A stretch of DNA of 54,284 bases, from the NCBI GenBank assembly GCA_018062405.1, contig JAGOSF010000006.1, positions 1 to 54,284 of the forward strand, given 5' to 3'. How positions within the stretch are numbered: the first letter of the stretch is position 1; each line of letters starts with the position of its first letter. The stretch is from Candidatus Babeliales bacterium. GTDB taxonomy: Bacteria; Babelota; Babeliae; Babelales; Chromulinivoraceae. The notes under the pieces were generated by a model. That model was not told the origin of the DNA and did not search any database. It saw only the letters and a program-made list of their open reading frames with translations. The translations under genes were made by a program, and so were the position numbers. Positions 44,994 through 53,058 of this stretch are shown piece by piece.

Positions 44994-46121
44994 TTGGTTA
45001 ACAAACAAGAATATACCAATAACCTTATCCAAGCTCGTGAGCTTTTAGAACATCCTGATTTTAAAAATTTTAAGATGCATTTCAAAAGAATATTAGGCAT
45101 CGATATTTTTACAATTGCGCCCAACACCAACTCGATCAGCAATGGCTTTAATCCAGAATTAGTCCCTGTCATTGCGGGCATTCCGCAAGGATGTATGAAT
45201 TCTGCAGAGCAGTCGCTGTTGGCTCAGATAATTTCGAAATCAGAAGGTGACCTTGTTAAAAATGGCGCAAATGCTCTTAGAAATCAGGTTGTTTCTAAAG
45301 CTTGCCAAACTCTTGATGTTGTAGAAAAAAGTGCACAAGAGTTAACAACTTCAATAACTACAAGCAGAAATGAAATAGTCGATCGGATGGCAAAAAATAA
45401 AGAATTTGATGAAATTATATTACCAAAAATAAAACAATTTGACCCAACAAATAACGCTCATATTGAATTACTAAAAATAGAAATACTACCTATTGAAAAT
45501 TGTAATCAGCTTGAAAAGTATAAAGAAATAACAAAAAATTTTACTGATTTTTCTAGCTTGGATGAAAAACGATTACGTTATTTAAATCTTTTAGTATCTT
45601 TTAATAAAATTATGCCAGAGTTACAAGAATATGTATTAAGCAATATTAACCTTGTTCATAATGGTCAAATTATCAAACCTCAAGGAGGTTCATTTTTTCA
45701 TTACCTTGCAGGGGAATTGCATCCGATGAGCGATAGCAAAAGAGTGTCGGGAGTTCATTTGTCGTATAAAGATATTTATGAAAATATTTTTGACGTTCCC
45801 GAAAATACTTTTGAAAATATGCTTTCCAATGGCATGATAGATGGTAAAGTATATCCACACAAAGGCCCAAAACCTAAGATGAGTACTTTATATGATGGCT
45901 CTCCATGGGACTTTGCGGAAGATTTTATTGATGCTATTAATAACCCTATTGATTGTGGGAAAATTATAGATCCTGAAAATGCTAATATTTTAATTATCAA
46001 TTGTATGAACAAAAAAAATCATATTTTTGAAATTCTTTTAGATTTAACAACTTATAATATTAAATTTTTTCCACTATTTGAATTTAGAGAAATATTGAAA
46101 GATATACGATGCAAATTTTAA
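44994..46121 (+). CDS. EndoU-like toxin with partial pre-toxin region, second cassette
   Basis: The frame is open from 44835 but contains no ATG or ribosome site before this TTG, so it looks like a C-terminal piece cut from a larger polymorphic toxin. Residues before about 220 are a pre-toxin region (GIPQGCMNSAEQ, then helices). The C-terminal domain has FFHYLAGE (His236), SGVHLS (His255) and KPKMSTLYDGSPW (Lys295), matching in order the first toxin's HIHAG, GGHS and KESSIYPENW. Its end overlaps the next gene by 13 bases, a typical toxin-immunity join. It may be silent unless recombined onto a full-length scaffold. Confidence 0.65.
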   Translation: MVNKQEYTNNLIQARELLEHPDFKNFKMHFKRILGIDIFTIAPNTNSISNGFNPELVPVIAGIPQGCMNSAEQSLLAQIISKSEGDLVKNGANALRNQVVSKACQTLDVVEKSAQELTTSITTSRNEIVDRMAKNKEFDEIILPKIKQFDPTNNAHIELLKIEILPIENCNQLEKYKEITKNFTDFSSLDEKRLRYLNLLVSFNKIMPELQEYVLSNINLVHNGQIIKPQGGSFFHYLAGELHPMSDSKRVSGVHLSYKDIYENIFDVPENTFENMLSNGMIDGKVYPHKGPKPKMSTLYDGSPWDFAEDFIDAINNPIDCGKIIDPENANILIINCMNKKNHIFEILLDLTTYNIKFFPLFEFREILKDIRCKF

Positions 46122-46630
46122 AATATGTAATTCTTAAAATCAATAATGAACAAAATGAAAATGGTCTTTATGTAATTATTAATAAATTATATGCTTTTGA
46201 TCTTCTTTATTTATTAAGTTATTTATATTTTGAATATACAAGAAGGCACTATCAATTCATTCTTGAAAGTATAGAAATTGCTTCTGAAAGTTTAGATGAT
46301 GAAGTTATTGTACAAGGTAATAAAGAAAATATATTTTTAGATCTTAAAAATCCCAATACTTTTTATATTGCTTCATTATTTGATTATCTTGATTTTAAAC
46401 CAATCAATGTAAGTTTTGTGGAAGAACTTAAACAAAATAAATTTAAATATTTTAAAATTCAAAAACAAAGCTTTATTAAACTTTTAGAAGACTGGAATAA
46501 TATCCTTGATATAAAACCATCTTATGTAGTTTTATATCAAGATAAAAATGATTGGGTAGGCTTACAATCATTTCAATCAAAAGAAGACATGGAACAGTTT
46601 ATAGAAGATGCTCAGCAGATAGTTAATTAA
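46109..46630 (+). CDS. Probable immunity protein 2
   Basis: The 173-residue acidic protein overlaps the second toxin by 13 bases and ends at a strong terminator. It is paralogous to the immunity protein at 44252, most clearly over the last 35 residues (W near 150 and the EDMEQFIED helix); the N-terminal halves have diverged, as expected if each fits a different toxin. No known family recognised. Confidence 0.7.
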   Translation: MQILKYVILKINNEQNENGLYVIINKLYAFDLLYLLSYLYFEYTRRHYQFILESIEIASESLDDEVIVQGNKENIFLDLKNPNTFYIASLFDYLDFKPINVSFVEELKQNKFKYFKIQKQSFIKLLEDWNNILDIKPSYVVLYQDKNDWVGLQSFQSKEDMEQFIEDAQQIVN

Positions 46631-46660
46631 GAAAGATCCGCTTTTTAGGGCGGATCTTTC
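46631..46660. terminator. Bidirectional terminator
   Basis: A perfect stem of 11 bp (46631-46641 with 46650-46660) and T-rich flank between the convergent ends of immunity gene 2 and hisS. Confidence 0.85.
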
Positions 46661-46663
46661 ATT

Positions 46664-47923
46664 TTATTTCACTAAACTTTTAAAATAATTTTCTAGATCA
46701 GCTTGAAAAACTTTTTCATCCTGACCAGTCATCATATTTTTGATCATGACAAAATTCTGTTGCTGTTCAACTTCACCAATCACCACAGCATATTTTGCCT
46801 GCAACTTATCAGCTTTGCGTAGTTTACTTTTTAAAGAAGCAGTATCTAATAAAAGATCTACACAAACACCTGCTGCTTGCAAATGATCAGCAATCAATAA
46901 AGCTGTGCCATTTTGTTCTAGCGCGCACGGAACAATACAAACAAGTGAACGTCGTGGCGTTGCAAATTTTTCTTCGACGCCTTCGAGCATTAATAACAAT
47001 CGCTCCATCCCAATGCCAGCACCAATTGCAGCAACCTGATCTTTACTCCCAAGTTGTTGTGCAAGAGAATCGTAACGACCACCACCACAAAATGTACTTT
47101 GAGCGCCAAGCGTTAAACCAATAAATTCAAATACCGTTTTATTATAATAATCTAAACCACGAACCAAATAAGGATCATGAACAAAGGTAACCGACAGTTG
47201 CAATAACTGATCCTGGACTAATTGCCATTCTGCCTGACTTGCAGGAGTCAAATGATCGGTAATTTTTGGAGCCTGTTTATAAACATTGTGACAAGCTTCA
47301 ACTTTACAATCAAAGACGCGCAAAATATTTGTTTCTTTTCTTTGCTTGCAGGTCGCACATAAAATTGCATCATGCTCAGACAAAAATGCATAAAGATGCG
47401 TCTTAAAAATTTCGCGATCTTCCTGCTGCCCTAAAAAGTTAACATGGAGGACAAAATTTTCTATTTCTAGTTTTTCTGCAAATAAATTTGATAACATGCT
47501 GATAAAAAAAGCATCATAAACAACATTGTCTGTTCCAAGCGATTCGATACTCACCTGGTGAAATTGTCGATACCGACCTTTTTGAGGACGTTCATAACGA
47601 AATACTGGGCCATAAGAAAATACTTTCCACGGCAAGACCAAAGATCCTTGCTGTTCAACAAATGCACGTACAGTCCCTGCTGTAATTTCTGGGCGTAAGC
47701 AAATTGATTCGCTTTCGCTTTTTGATTGCACAATAAACATCTGTTTACTGACAACATCGGTCTGAAAACCAAGACCACGTTCGAACAATGAAACTGATTC
47801 TAAAATTGGAGTCGAAATCTGTGAAAAATTATAGTTTTGAAGATGGTGCTCAATAATTTGTAATACGCCCTCTATCAATCTATAGTCAAAAACATCTTGA
47901 GTCCCTTTTATCCTAAAAAACAT
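46664..47923 (-). CDS. hisS: Histidyl-tRNA synthetase
   Basis: HisRS charges tRNA-His with histidine. The ATG at 47923 follows AAAGGGTTTCGT and gives 419 residues. Class II motifs are intact: KGTQDVF at the N-terminus, FRYERPQKGRYRQFHQ (motif 2), LVRGLDYYNKTVFEF and GGGRYDSL (histidine-specific), AAIGAGIGMERLLLML (motif 3), and a C-terminal anticodon-binding domain. It has a CxxC...C pair in the insertion (ILCATCKQRKE). An upstream in-frame Met exists but has no ribosome site. Confidence 0.95.
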   Translation of the reverse strand: MFFRIKGTQDVFDYRLIEGVLQIIEHHLQNYNFSQISTPILESVSLFERGLGFQTDVVSKQMFIVQSKSESESICLRPEITAGTVRAFVEQQGSLVLPWKVFSYGPVFRYERPQKGRYRQFHQVSIESLGTDNVVYDAFFISMLSNLFAEKLEIENFVLHVNFLGQQEDREIFKTHLYAFLSEHDAILCATCKQRKETNILRVFDCKVEACHNVYKQAPKITDHLTPASQAEWQLVQDQLLQLSVTFVHDPYLVRGLDYYNKTVFEFIGLTLGAQSTFCGGGRYDSLAQQLGSKDQVAAIGAGIGMERLLLMLEGVEEKFATPRRSLVCIVPCALEQNGTALLIADHLQAAGVCVDLLLDTASLKSKLRKADKLQAKYAVVIGEVEQQQNFVMIKNMMTGQDEKVFQADLENYFKSLVK

Positions 47924-47985
47924 ACGAAACCCTTTACATGAAAGCCTTTTAGTAGATAGTATATCAGAATACATCGACAAGCAAC

Positions 47986-48012
47986 AGTCAATATAAAAAA
48001 TTTATATTGACT
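47986..48012. promoter_or_regulatory. Perfect palindrome in the hisS/outer-membrane-protein divergent region
   Basis: A 12-bp inverted repeat (47986-47997 with 48001-48012, 3-base centre) in the 240-bp space between divergent genes. Its right end is TTGACT (48007-48012), 17 bases before TTAGAA (48030-48035), a candidate promoter toward the outer-membrane gene. A bound protein would cover that -35. Confidence 0.45.
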
Positions 48013-48163
48013 ATCCATACCAAAAATTGTTAGAAAAGAAGTTATGAATTTTCCAAATATTTATCAAAAATAAAAGTCATTTAAGAAGGAGGGATTAAAG
48101 ATAAATTTTCTAAGGGATTATTTTGACATACTATTTGTTTTATAAAAAAGGATAAGGATTATT

Positions 48164-50233
48164 ATGAAAAAAGTTATAGCCTCCTTAGGGTTAGTGACCG
48201 CTTTCTCTGCTGCGCTGCAAGCAGAACAGCAAAATATCAATTACTCAAGATCTTTTTTAAGATTTGAAACTCCATACCAAACTGCATCTCCAGAACGAGT
48301 AGCTTTATTTGACTTCGAAGATTCACGTGATAAACACAGAGCAAATCATCATGGCGACGTACAATTTACTATCTTTGGTGGACAAAACTCTAGCCAAGCT
48401 GATGCTGCTGCATATTACATGCCAGGTGGTTTAGAAACATTAATATTCAATGCAAGTATCAATGATGCTAACAATGGCTCAGATACAGCAATGACATGGT
48501 GGTCTGGTACACAAGGTGGTACAGCTCAATATGCTAAATTCGGTACAGGTTTTGCTGGTAATGTTCCTACAAATAGCGCAATTGCTTATTCAACTTCTGG
48601 TGGCACAACTGGTACTCCTTTATCAATGACAGGCATAACAACCCCAACACCAAGTGCTGCTATCAATCTTGGTTATAACACTGGTGCTGTAGTTGCTCTT
48701 TCAAACCAAACAGGTTTAACAGCTGTTGCTAATGACCTTGTAGTTGGTACAGGAACATCTGGTGCTCTATACGCTCCTTTCAACCTGAATAACCTACGTG
48801 GTTTTGTAAGTGATGTTCCATCAACAGAAAATTATGTTGCTGTTGGTGAGATGGTTATCGATACAAACAAAAGTTTAGGTGTTATGCGTCCATGGAACTT
48901 TGGAATTGGTTATGCTCCAAACGTTCAATTTGGTCTTCCTATTGCTCAATCAGAATTTGTAAGTTCAATTACTCCAATGTTAAAACGTTCACATTGGGGC
49001 ATTGGTGCTACATGGCAACAAAGTTTATCAGAAGGCAACAAAGGCTTTTGGCTTGAACTTTCAACAGCTTTACAAAGAGCTACTTTAGAAATGAATCTTA
49101 ATGAAGTTGTTGCAAATGCTTTAGTTATCAGCCCAGAATCTAATGGTGCTCTTGATGAGCCTAACGTTGAAGCATGGCTAGGTTCATGGAATGGTGTTGT
49201 TGATGGCGAACAAGCATTTACAGGCGCTATTCCAGCTGGCATGCCAGAATCTATTACACAAGCTTTTGCTCAAGAAGCATGGGACTATGGTAGACTTGAT
49301 GGCGCACATAGCGTAACTCGTCTTGCTGATATCGAATTAAAATTGGGTTACCAATTTATTTGTGAAGACAACGTTGCTTCAAACGGTTTTGTTGGTATCG
49401 TTATCCCAACAGGTAACAAAGCTGAATCTTTATATTTAGCAGAAGCTATTGTTGGTAACGGTTTCCACTTTGGATTAATGATTGGTTCTACACAACAAAT
49501 CCAATGGGATACAGGCGAAGAAACACGTTGGACATTACGTTCTGATGGAGCTTTCCGTTACTTGTTCCAAAACACACAAGTTCGTTCATTTGACACAGTT
49601 AGCAACGGTCAATGGTCACGTTATATGATGGTATGGCCAAGCTATGCAGACGAACAAGCAAGTGGTGAATTGCTAACAACAGATCCAACAAATATACGTG
49701 CTTATACTCCTGGTATTAACGTATTTACTCGTGAAGTAAACGTAACTCCAAGAGCTCAAGCTCGTATGAACCAAGCTATGACTTTAGAGCATGGTGCATT
49801 TAAAGCTGAATTTGGTTGGAACATGTTAGTTCGTCAAGCAGAAGAAATTTCTCTTGTCAACGCATGGAATGATAACGAAGTAGCTTTTGTTGATGCTTCG
49901 AACAATACAACTTCATTGTTCAACATCACAAGAACAATCTACAACGATTCATACCAATCAACACCAGTAACAAATGGTGGCAATGGTGGAACAGGCGTTC
50001 CGAACGACAGTCAAGTTCAATATGCAGCTGCATCAATTAAAGCTGCAGATCTTAACTTGAACTCAGCAGCTTCACCTGCAGCATTTACTAATACTCCATA
50101 CTTAGCAATTGGTTATGCTTTCAACGAAGAAAAATCAAGCTGCTTTAGCGCTGGTGTTTCATACGAAATGTCTGCAACAAACGGTTATATCAATGACTGG
50201 ACACTTTGGGGTAAATTTGCATTTACATTCTAA
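48164..50233 (+). CDS. Probable major outer-membrane barrel protein
   Basis: The 689-residue protein has a signal peptide (MKKVIASLGLVTAFSAALQA), no membrane helices and long stretches of alternating hydrophobic residues. It ends in ...WGKFAFTF, the terminal Phe used by BamA for outer-membrane barrels. A Gly/Thr/Asn-rich segment (about 80-230) could form surface loops. Codon choice is regular and AAGGAT lies before the ATG, consistent with high expression. I do not recognise a named family; porin or major surface protein is the best guess. Secreted genes follow on the same strand. Confidence 0.65.
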   Translation: MKKVIASLGLVTAFSAALQAEQQNINYSRSFLRFETPYQTASPERVALFDFEDSRDKHRANHHGDVQFTIFGGQNSSQADAAAYYMPGGLETLIFNASINDANNGSDTAMTWWSGTQGGTAQYAKFGTGFAGNVPTNSAIAYSTSGGTTGTPLSMTGITTPTPSAAINLGYNTGAVVALSNQTGLTAVANDLVVGTGTSGALYAPFNLNNLRGFVSDVPSTENYVAVGEMVIDTNKSLGVMRPWNFGIGYAPNVQFGLPIAQSEFVSSITPMLKRSHWGIGATWQQSLSEGNKGFWLELSTALQRATLEMNLNEVVANALVISPESNGALDEPNVEAWLGSWNGVVDGEQAFTGAIPAGMPESITQAFAQEAWDYGRLDGAHSVTRLADIELKLGYQFICEDNVASNGFVGIVIPTGNKAESLYLAEAIVGNGFHFGLMIGSTQQIQWDTGEETRWTLRSDGAFRYLFQNTQVRSFDTVSNGQWSRYMMVWPSYADEQASGELLTTDPTNIRAYTPGINVFTREVNVTPRAQARMNQAMTLEHGAFKAEFGWNMLVRQAEEISLVNAWNDNEVAFVDASNNTTSLFNITRTIYNDSYQSTPVTNGGNGGTGVPNDSQVQYAAASIKAADLNLNSAASPAAFTNTPYLAIGYAFNEEKSSCFSAGVSYEMSATNGYINDWTLWGKFAFTF

Positions 50234-50267
50234 TATTGATGTTAGCGTAAAAAGAAAGATATAAAAT

Positions 50268-51059
50268 ATGAACGTAACTAAAAAAATGATGGTAATAGCC
50301 GGAATCTTCTTGCAATTAGCAGGATCCGCTTATGGATCTGACGCTTGGCAAGCTGCTTTCTTAGCGTTTGGTGGAGGATCAGATCCTGTTGCTGCAGCTC
50401 AAGGCGTTCTTAATGGACCTAATTCTGGCTCTGCTGTTTTAGCTCTTGATTTAGCAAAGAAAAATGGCGCTGGAACTCCAGAAGCTTTTGCTATTGGTCG
50501 TTATATGGCTTCTAATAAAAAGAACTTATTCAAATCTAACTACCAAGACAGTGATGTTGAAGCTGCTGGGCGTGCTATCATAGCTGAGGCTGCTTCAAGA
50601 GCTATTGCGGCTGCGCCTATGCCAACACCTTCTTCTGAAACAGCTCAACAACCAGCTGCTGGATGGGGATGGTTTGGTGGTAATGCTGCTAAATCTGCTG
50701 CTCCTGCTATTACAGCTGCAAATGTACAAGCTGCTATGGAAGCTCAAAAAGCAGCCGATCTTGCAGATGCTGTTGTAAACAATGATGCGCTTGCAAAAAT
50801 TGTTGGAAGTGGTAAATCTGGCGTAAATCTTTATTACGCATTTATCGATTACATTTTCAGCGTATTGCAACAAGCTGTTAGTTCTATCGCTGACGCTGGC
50901 ACTCAACAACAAGTTCTTTCATACATGCAAAGTAAATTTGCAACAATGAAAGCTTCTGTTGCTGCTAACAACTATCAAGCTCGTGTACTTGGACGTATGG
51001 ATTCTAAAAAAGTGAGCAAAAACAACAAAAATAGCAAAAAAAATAGCTCTAGAAAATAG
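50268..51059 (+). CDS. Secreted Ala-rich protein of unknown function
   Basis: The 263-residue protein has a signal peptide (MNVTKKMMVIAGIFLQLAGSAYG) and an alanine-rich helical body, with a Pro/Gly/Trp break near 125-145 (AAGWGWFGG). It ends in a strongly basic tail (KKVSKNNKNSKKNSSRK). Its start (SDAWQAAFLAFGGG) resembles that of the next gene (QDTWNKIFTVLGAT), so the two may be distant paralogues. It follows the barrel gene by 34 bases and is probably cotranscribed; a terminator follows. Confidence 0.6.
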   Translation: MNVTKKMMVIAGIFLQLAGSAYGSDAWQAAFLAFGGGSDPVAAAQGVLNGPNSGSAVLALDLAKKNGAGTPEAFAIGRYMASNKKNLFKSNYQDSDVEAAGRAIIAEAASRAIAAAPMPTPSSETAQQPAAGWGWFGGNAAKSAAPAITAANVQAAMEAQKAADLADAVVNNDALAKIVGSGKSGVNLYYAFIDYIFSVLQQAVSSIADAGTQQQVLSYMQSKFATMKASVAANNYQARVLGRMDSKKVSKNNKNSKKNSSRK

Positions 51060-51104
51060 TACGGTATAAGTAAAAAAATAAGCTGCAGTGCAAACTTAAG
51101 CTTA

Positions 51105-51140
51105 AAAGAAAGAGGAAGAATAAAATCTTCCTCTTTCTTT
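51105..51140 (+). terminator. Rho-independent terminator
   Basis: A perfect 15-bp stem (51105-51119 with 51126-51140) and 6-nt loop, 45 bases after the stop at 51059. It probably ends the outer-membrane-protein operon. Confidence 0.8.
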
Positions 51141-51151
51141 GTATAAAACTA

Positions 51152-51190
51152 TTGAACTTTTATTTTTATATCAGTAGTCTGTGGAAAAAG
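51152..51190 (+). promoter_or_regulatory. Promoter-like element shared with 52991-53028
   Basis: TTGAAC (51152-51157), a 17-base spacer and TAGTCT (51175-51180) precede the gene at 51255. The block from ATATCAG through CTGTG is shared with the element before the repeat gene at 53059, at the same spacing. Confidence 0.4.
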
Positions 51191-51254
51191 AAAAAGGTAC
51201 AAATAAAACTTGTACAAGTAATGTATACATACTTAACTCAAAAAAGGTAAAAAA

Positions 51255-51911
51255 ATGAACCGCAAACATTTATTAATTCTTACATTGTTCGTCTTACAAT
51301 CTTACTCATCACTCTATAGCAGTAATCAGGATACCTGGAATAAAATCTTTACAGTTCTTGGAGCTACTACTTATGAAAATGCAGCTCCTGATAGAAGTGT
51401 ATCAGAAGCTCTAGGAAAAGATCTTGCAGCTACATCTGAAGGAAAAATTGCTATTAAATATGTTGGTAATGGACAAGGAAAAATAAATTCAAATGATGCA
51501 ACTACTTTCACCACAGCCCTTGCAACTTTCAAAAATGGCGGATCTGTAGCTGGCGCTCAAATTGGTGATGCTGTTGCAGCAAACTGGACTGCAGCGATTG
51601 CAGCTTTTGGTACAGCTCAACAAGTTTATGATAAAGTAACAACGCTGACACGCTCAGTTCCGACAAGTCTTGCAAACGCTTCTGCAGCAGTCAAAGCTGA
51701 TGCTCAAGTTGTTGTGCAATATTTAACTGGTGCTACAATGAACGCAACAGATTTAGCAAATTTACAAGCTGCTTTTACTGCTGCAAATGTTAACAAAGGA
51801 TCATCATCAACTGCAACTGATACTGCTGCTGCTCAATTAAAAGCTCAAATCGAAGCTGCAAAAGAAGTGTACAATAAATACAAACCTGGCACTTACACCG
51901 CAACTGCATAA
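51255..51911 (+). CDS. Secreted Ala/Thr-rich protein of unknown function
   Basis: The 218-residue protein has a signal peptide (MNRKHLLILTLFVLQSYSSLYS) and an alanine/threonine-rich helical body without cysteine (for example AAVKADAQVVVQYLTGATM). AAAAAAGG precedes the ATG. Possible distant paralogue of the gene at 50268. No family recognised. Confidence 0.6.
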   Translation: MNRKHLLILTLFVLQSYSSLYSSNQDTWNKIFTVLGATTYENAAPDRSVSEALGKDLAATSEGKIAIKYVGNGQGKINSNDATTFTTALATFKNGGSVAGAQIGDAVAANWTAAIAAFGTAQQVYDKVTTLTRSVPTSLANASAAVKADAQVVVQYLTGATMNATDLANLQAAFTAANVNKGSSSTATDTAAAQLKAQIEAAKEVYNKYKPGTYTATA

Positions 51912-51962
51912 TGATCGATTAAGATTTTATATTTTATTAGATTTTATAAAAAAAGAGAGATC

Positions 51963-52925
51963 ATGAAACTAAAACAACTCATCTTGGCAAGTTTAATGCT
52001 ACCAACTATGAGCAGCTTACAATCAGTCGCTGATGTAGCAACGCTCAATAATTCAGCTGCAACTTTATTGGCTGCCCAAAATGCATTAACAAATTTAATT
52101 GGCGGTGGTTCAAACAGTTATTCGAATGAAGGTCTTGGAACGATTCAAACAACCATCACCAACAATTGCCCAACTATTATGTATATTGTATTACTTGATG
52201 CAAACAATAATCAAATCAATAACTATATTCCGCTCGCTGGTAAAACCTATACCTATATCCCAAACAATATCTATGCAATAAAAGTAGTTGATGTTAATAA
52301 AAAAGAGCTTGTTGGATCGACTCCAATACAAACAAATACTCCTTATTCGGTAACACATATTGGTAATAAATGGGAAGTTACAAAGCTTGATGTGTCTACT
52401 CAGTATAGCTATAAAAACACAACGAATATTCCATTGATTGTTAAAATAACTACAAATAATATCGAACGTCAGGAACAAATTAATCCTGGAAGTTCCCTTG
52501 TGCAAACAATGAATCCTTCGACAGCCCTTGCAAGGAAATTATTTATCAGTAATGGAAATTTTTCTGTTAAATATAGCCCTTTAATTTCAGTTGAAGTGCA
52601 TGCTGATCTTTCGCCGATTTCATTACAAACTATTGATAATGCTTCGTATGTTATTACGATAAATAATAATCAATTAGTATGTACAAAAACAGCTGATACA
52701 GGCAACACCATCACTAACTCAACTGGTTGGCAAATGTTAATCAGTTCGACAACCAGTAAAAACATTGGGCAAGAAACTGCGTTGAATAATGGTAATTACT
52801 TTCAACCAAGTCCAGGAACAAACTGGATCACTATTGTTCCTTTAATAAAAAATAAAAGTGTTAGCTTAATTCCAGCGCAATCATCACTCTCAATCTCAAA
52901 CAATAAAAGCTCTTTATTCTTTTAA
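51963..52925 (+). CDS. Secreted beta-rich protein of unknown function
   Basis: The 320-residue protein has a signal peptide (MKLKQLILASLMLPTMSSLQSVA). The mature protein is Asn/Thr-rich and beta-patterned (ITNNCPTIMYIVLLDANNNQI, YSYKNTTNIPLIVKI), suggesting two or more sandwich domains. It ends SSLFF. It follows the previous gene by 51 bases with no terminator between. No family recognised. Confidence 0.6.
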   Translation: MKLKQLILASLMLPTMSSLQSVADVATLNNSAATLLAAQNALTNLIGGGSNSYSNEGLGTIQTTITNNCPTIMYIVLLDANNNQINNYIPLAGKTYTYIPNNIYAIKVVDVNKKELVGSTPIQTNTPYSVTHIGNKWEVTKLDVSTQYSYKNTTNIPLIVKITTNNIERQEQINPGSSLVQTMNPSTALARKLFISNGNFSVKYSPLISVEVHADLSPISLQTIDNASYVITINNNQLVCTKTADTGNTITNSTGWQMLISSTTSKNIGQETALNNGNYFQPSPGTNWITIVPLIKNKSVSLIPAQSSLSISNNKSSLFF

Positions 52926-52943
52926 ATAAAAGTAAAGTCAATT

Positions 52944-52977
52944 ATAAAAAAGAAGGTGTAAAAACCTTCTTTTTTAT
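52944..52977 (+). terminator. Rho-independent terminator
   Basis: A perfect 14-bp stem (52944-52957 with 52964-52977) with a 6-nt loop and T6 inside the right arm, after the stop at 52925. Confidence 0.85.
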
Positions 52978-52990
52978 TACAGAGAAATTA

Positions 52991-53028
52991 TTGTCTTTTC
53001 AACATAATATCAGTAGGCTGTGAAAAAA
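52991..53028 (+). promoter_or_regulatory. Promoter-like element shared with 51152-51190
   Basis: TTGTCT (52991-52996), a 17-base spacer and TAGGCT (53014-53019), followed by GTGAAAAAA, lie 40 bases before the ATG at 53059. Confidence 0.4.
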
Positions 53029-53058
53029 TTAATGAATTAATAAGAAAAAAAGAGAGAT

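Noticed and set aside
44857..45048. Separate 63-codon plus-strand frame in the toxin island
   Set aside because: It is out of frame with the clearly homologous pre-toxin sequence running through the same bases.
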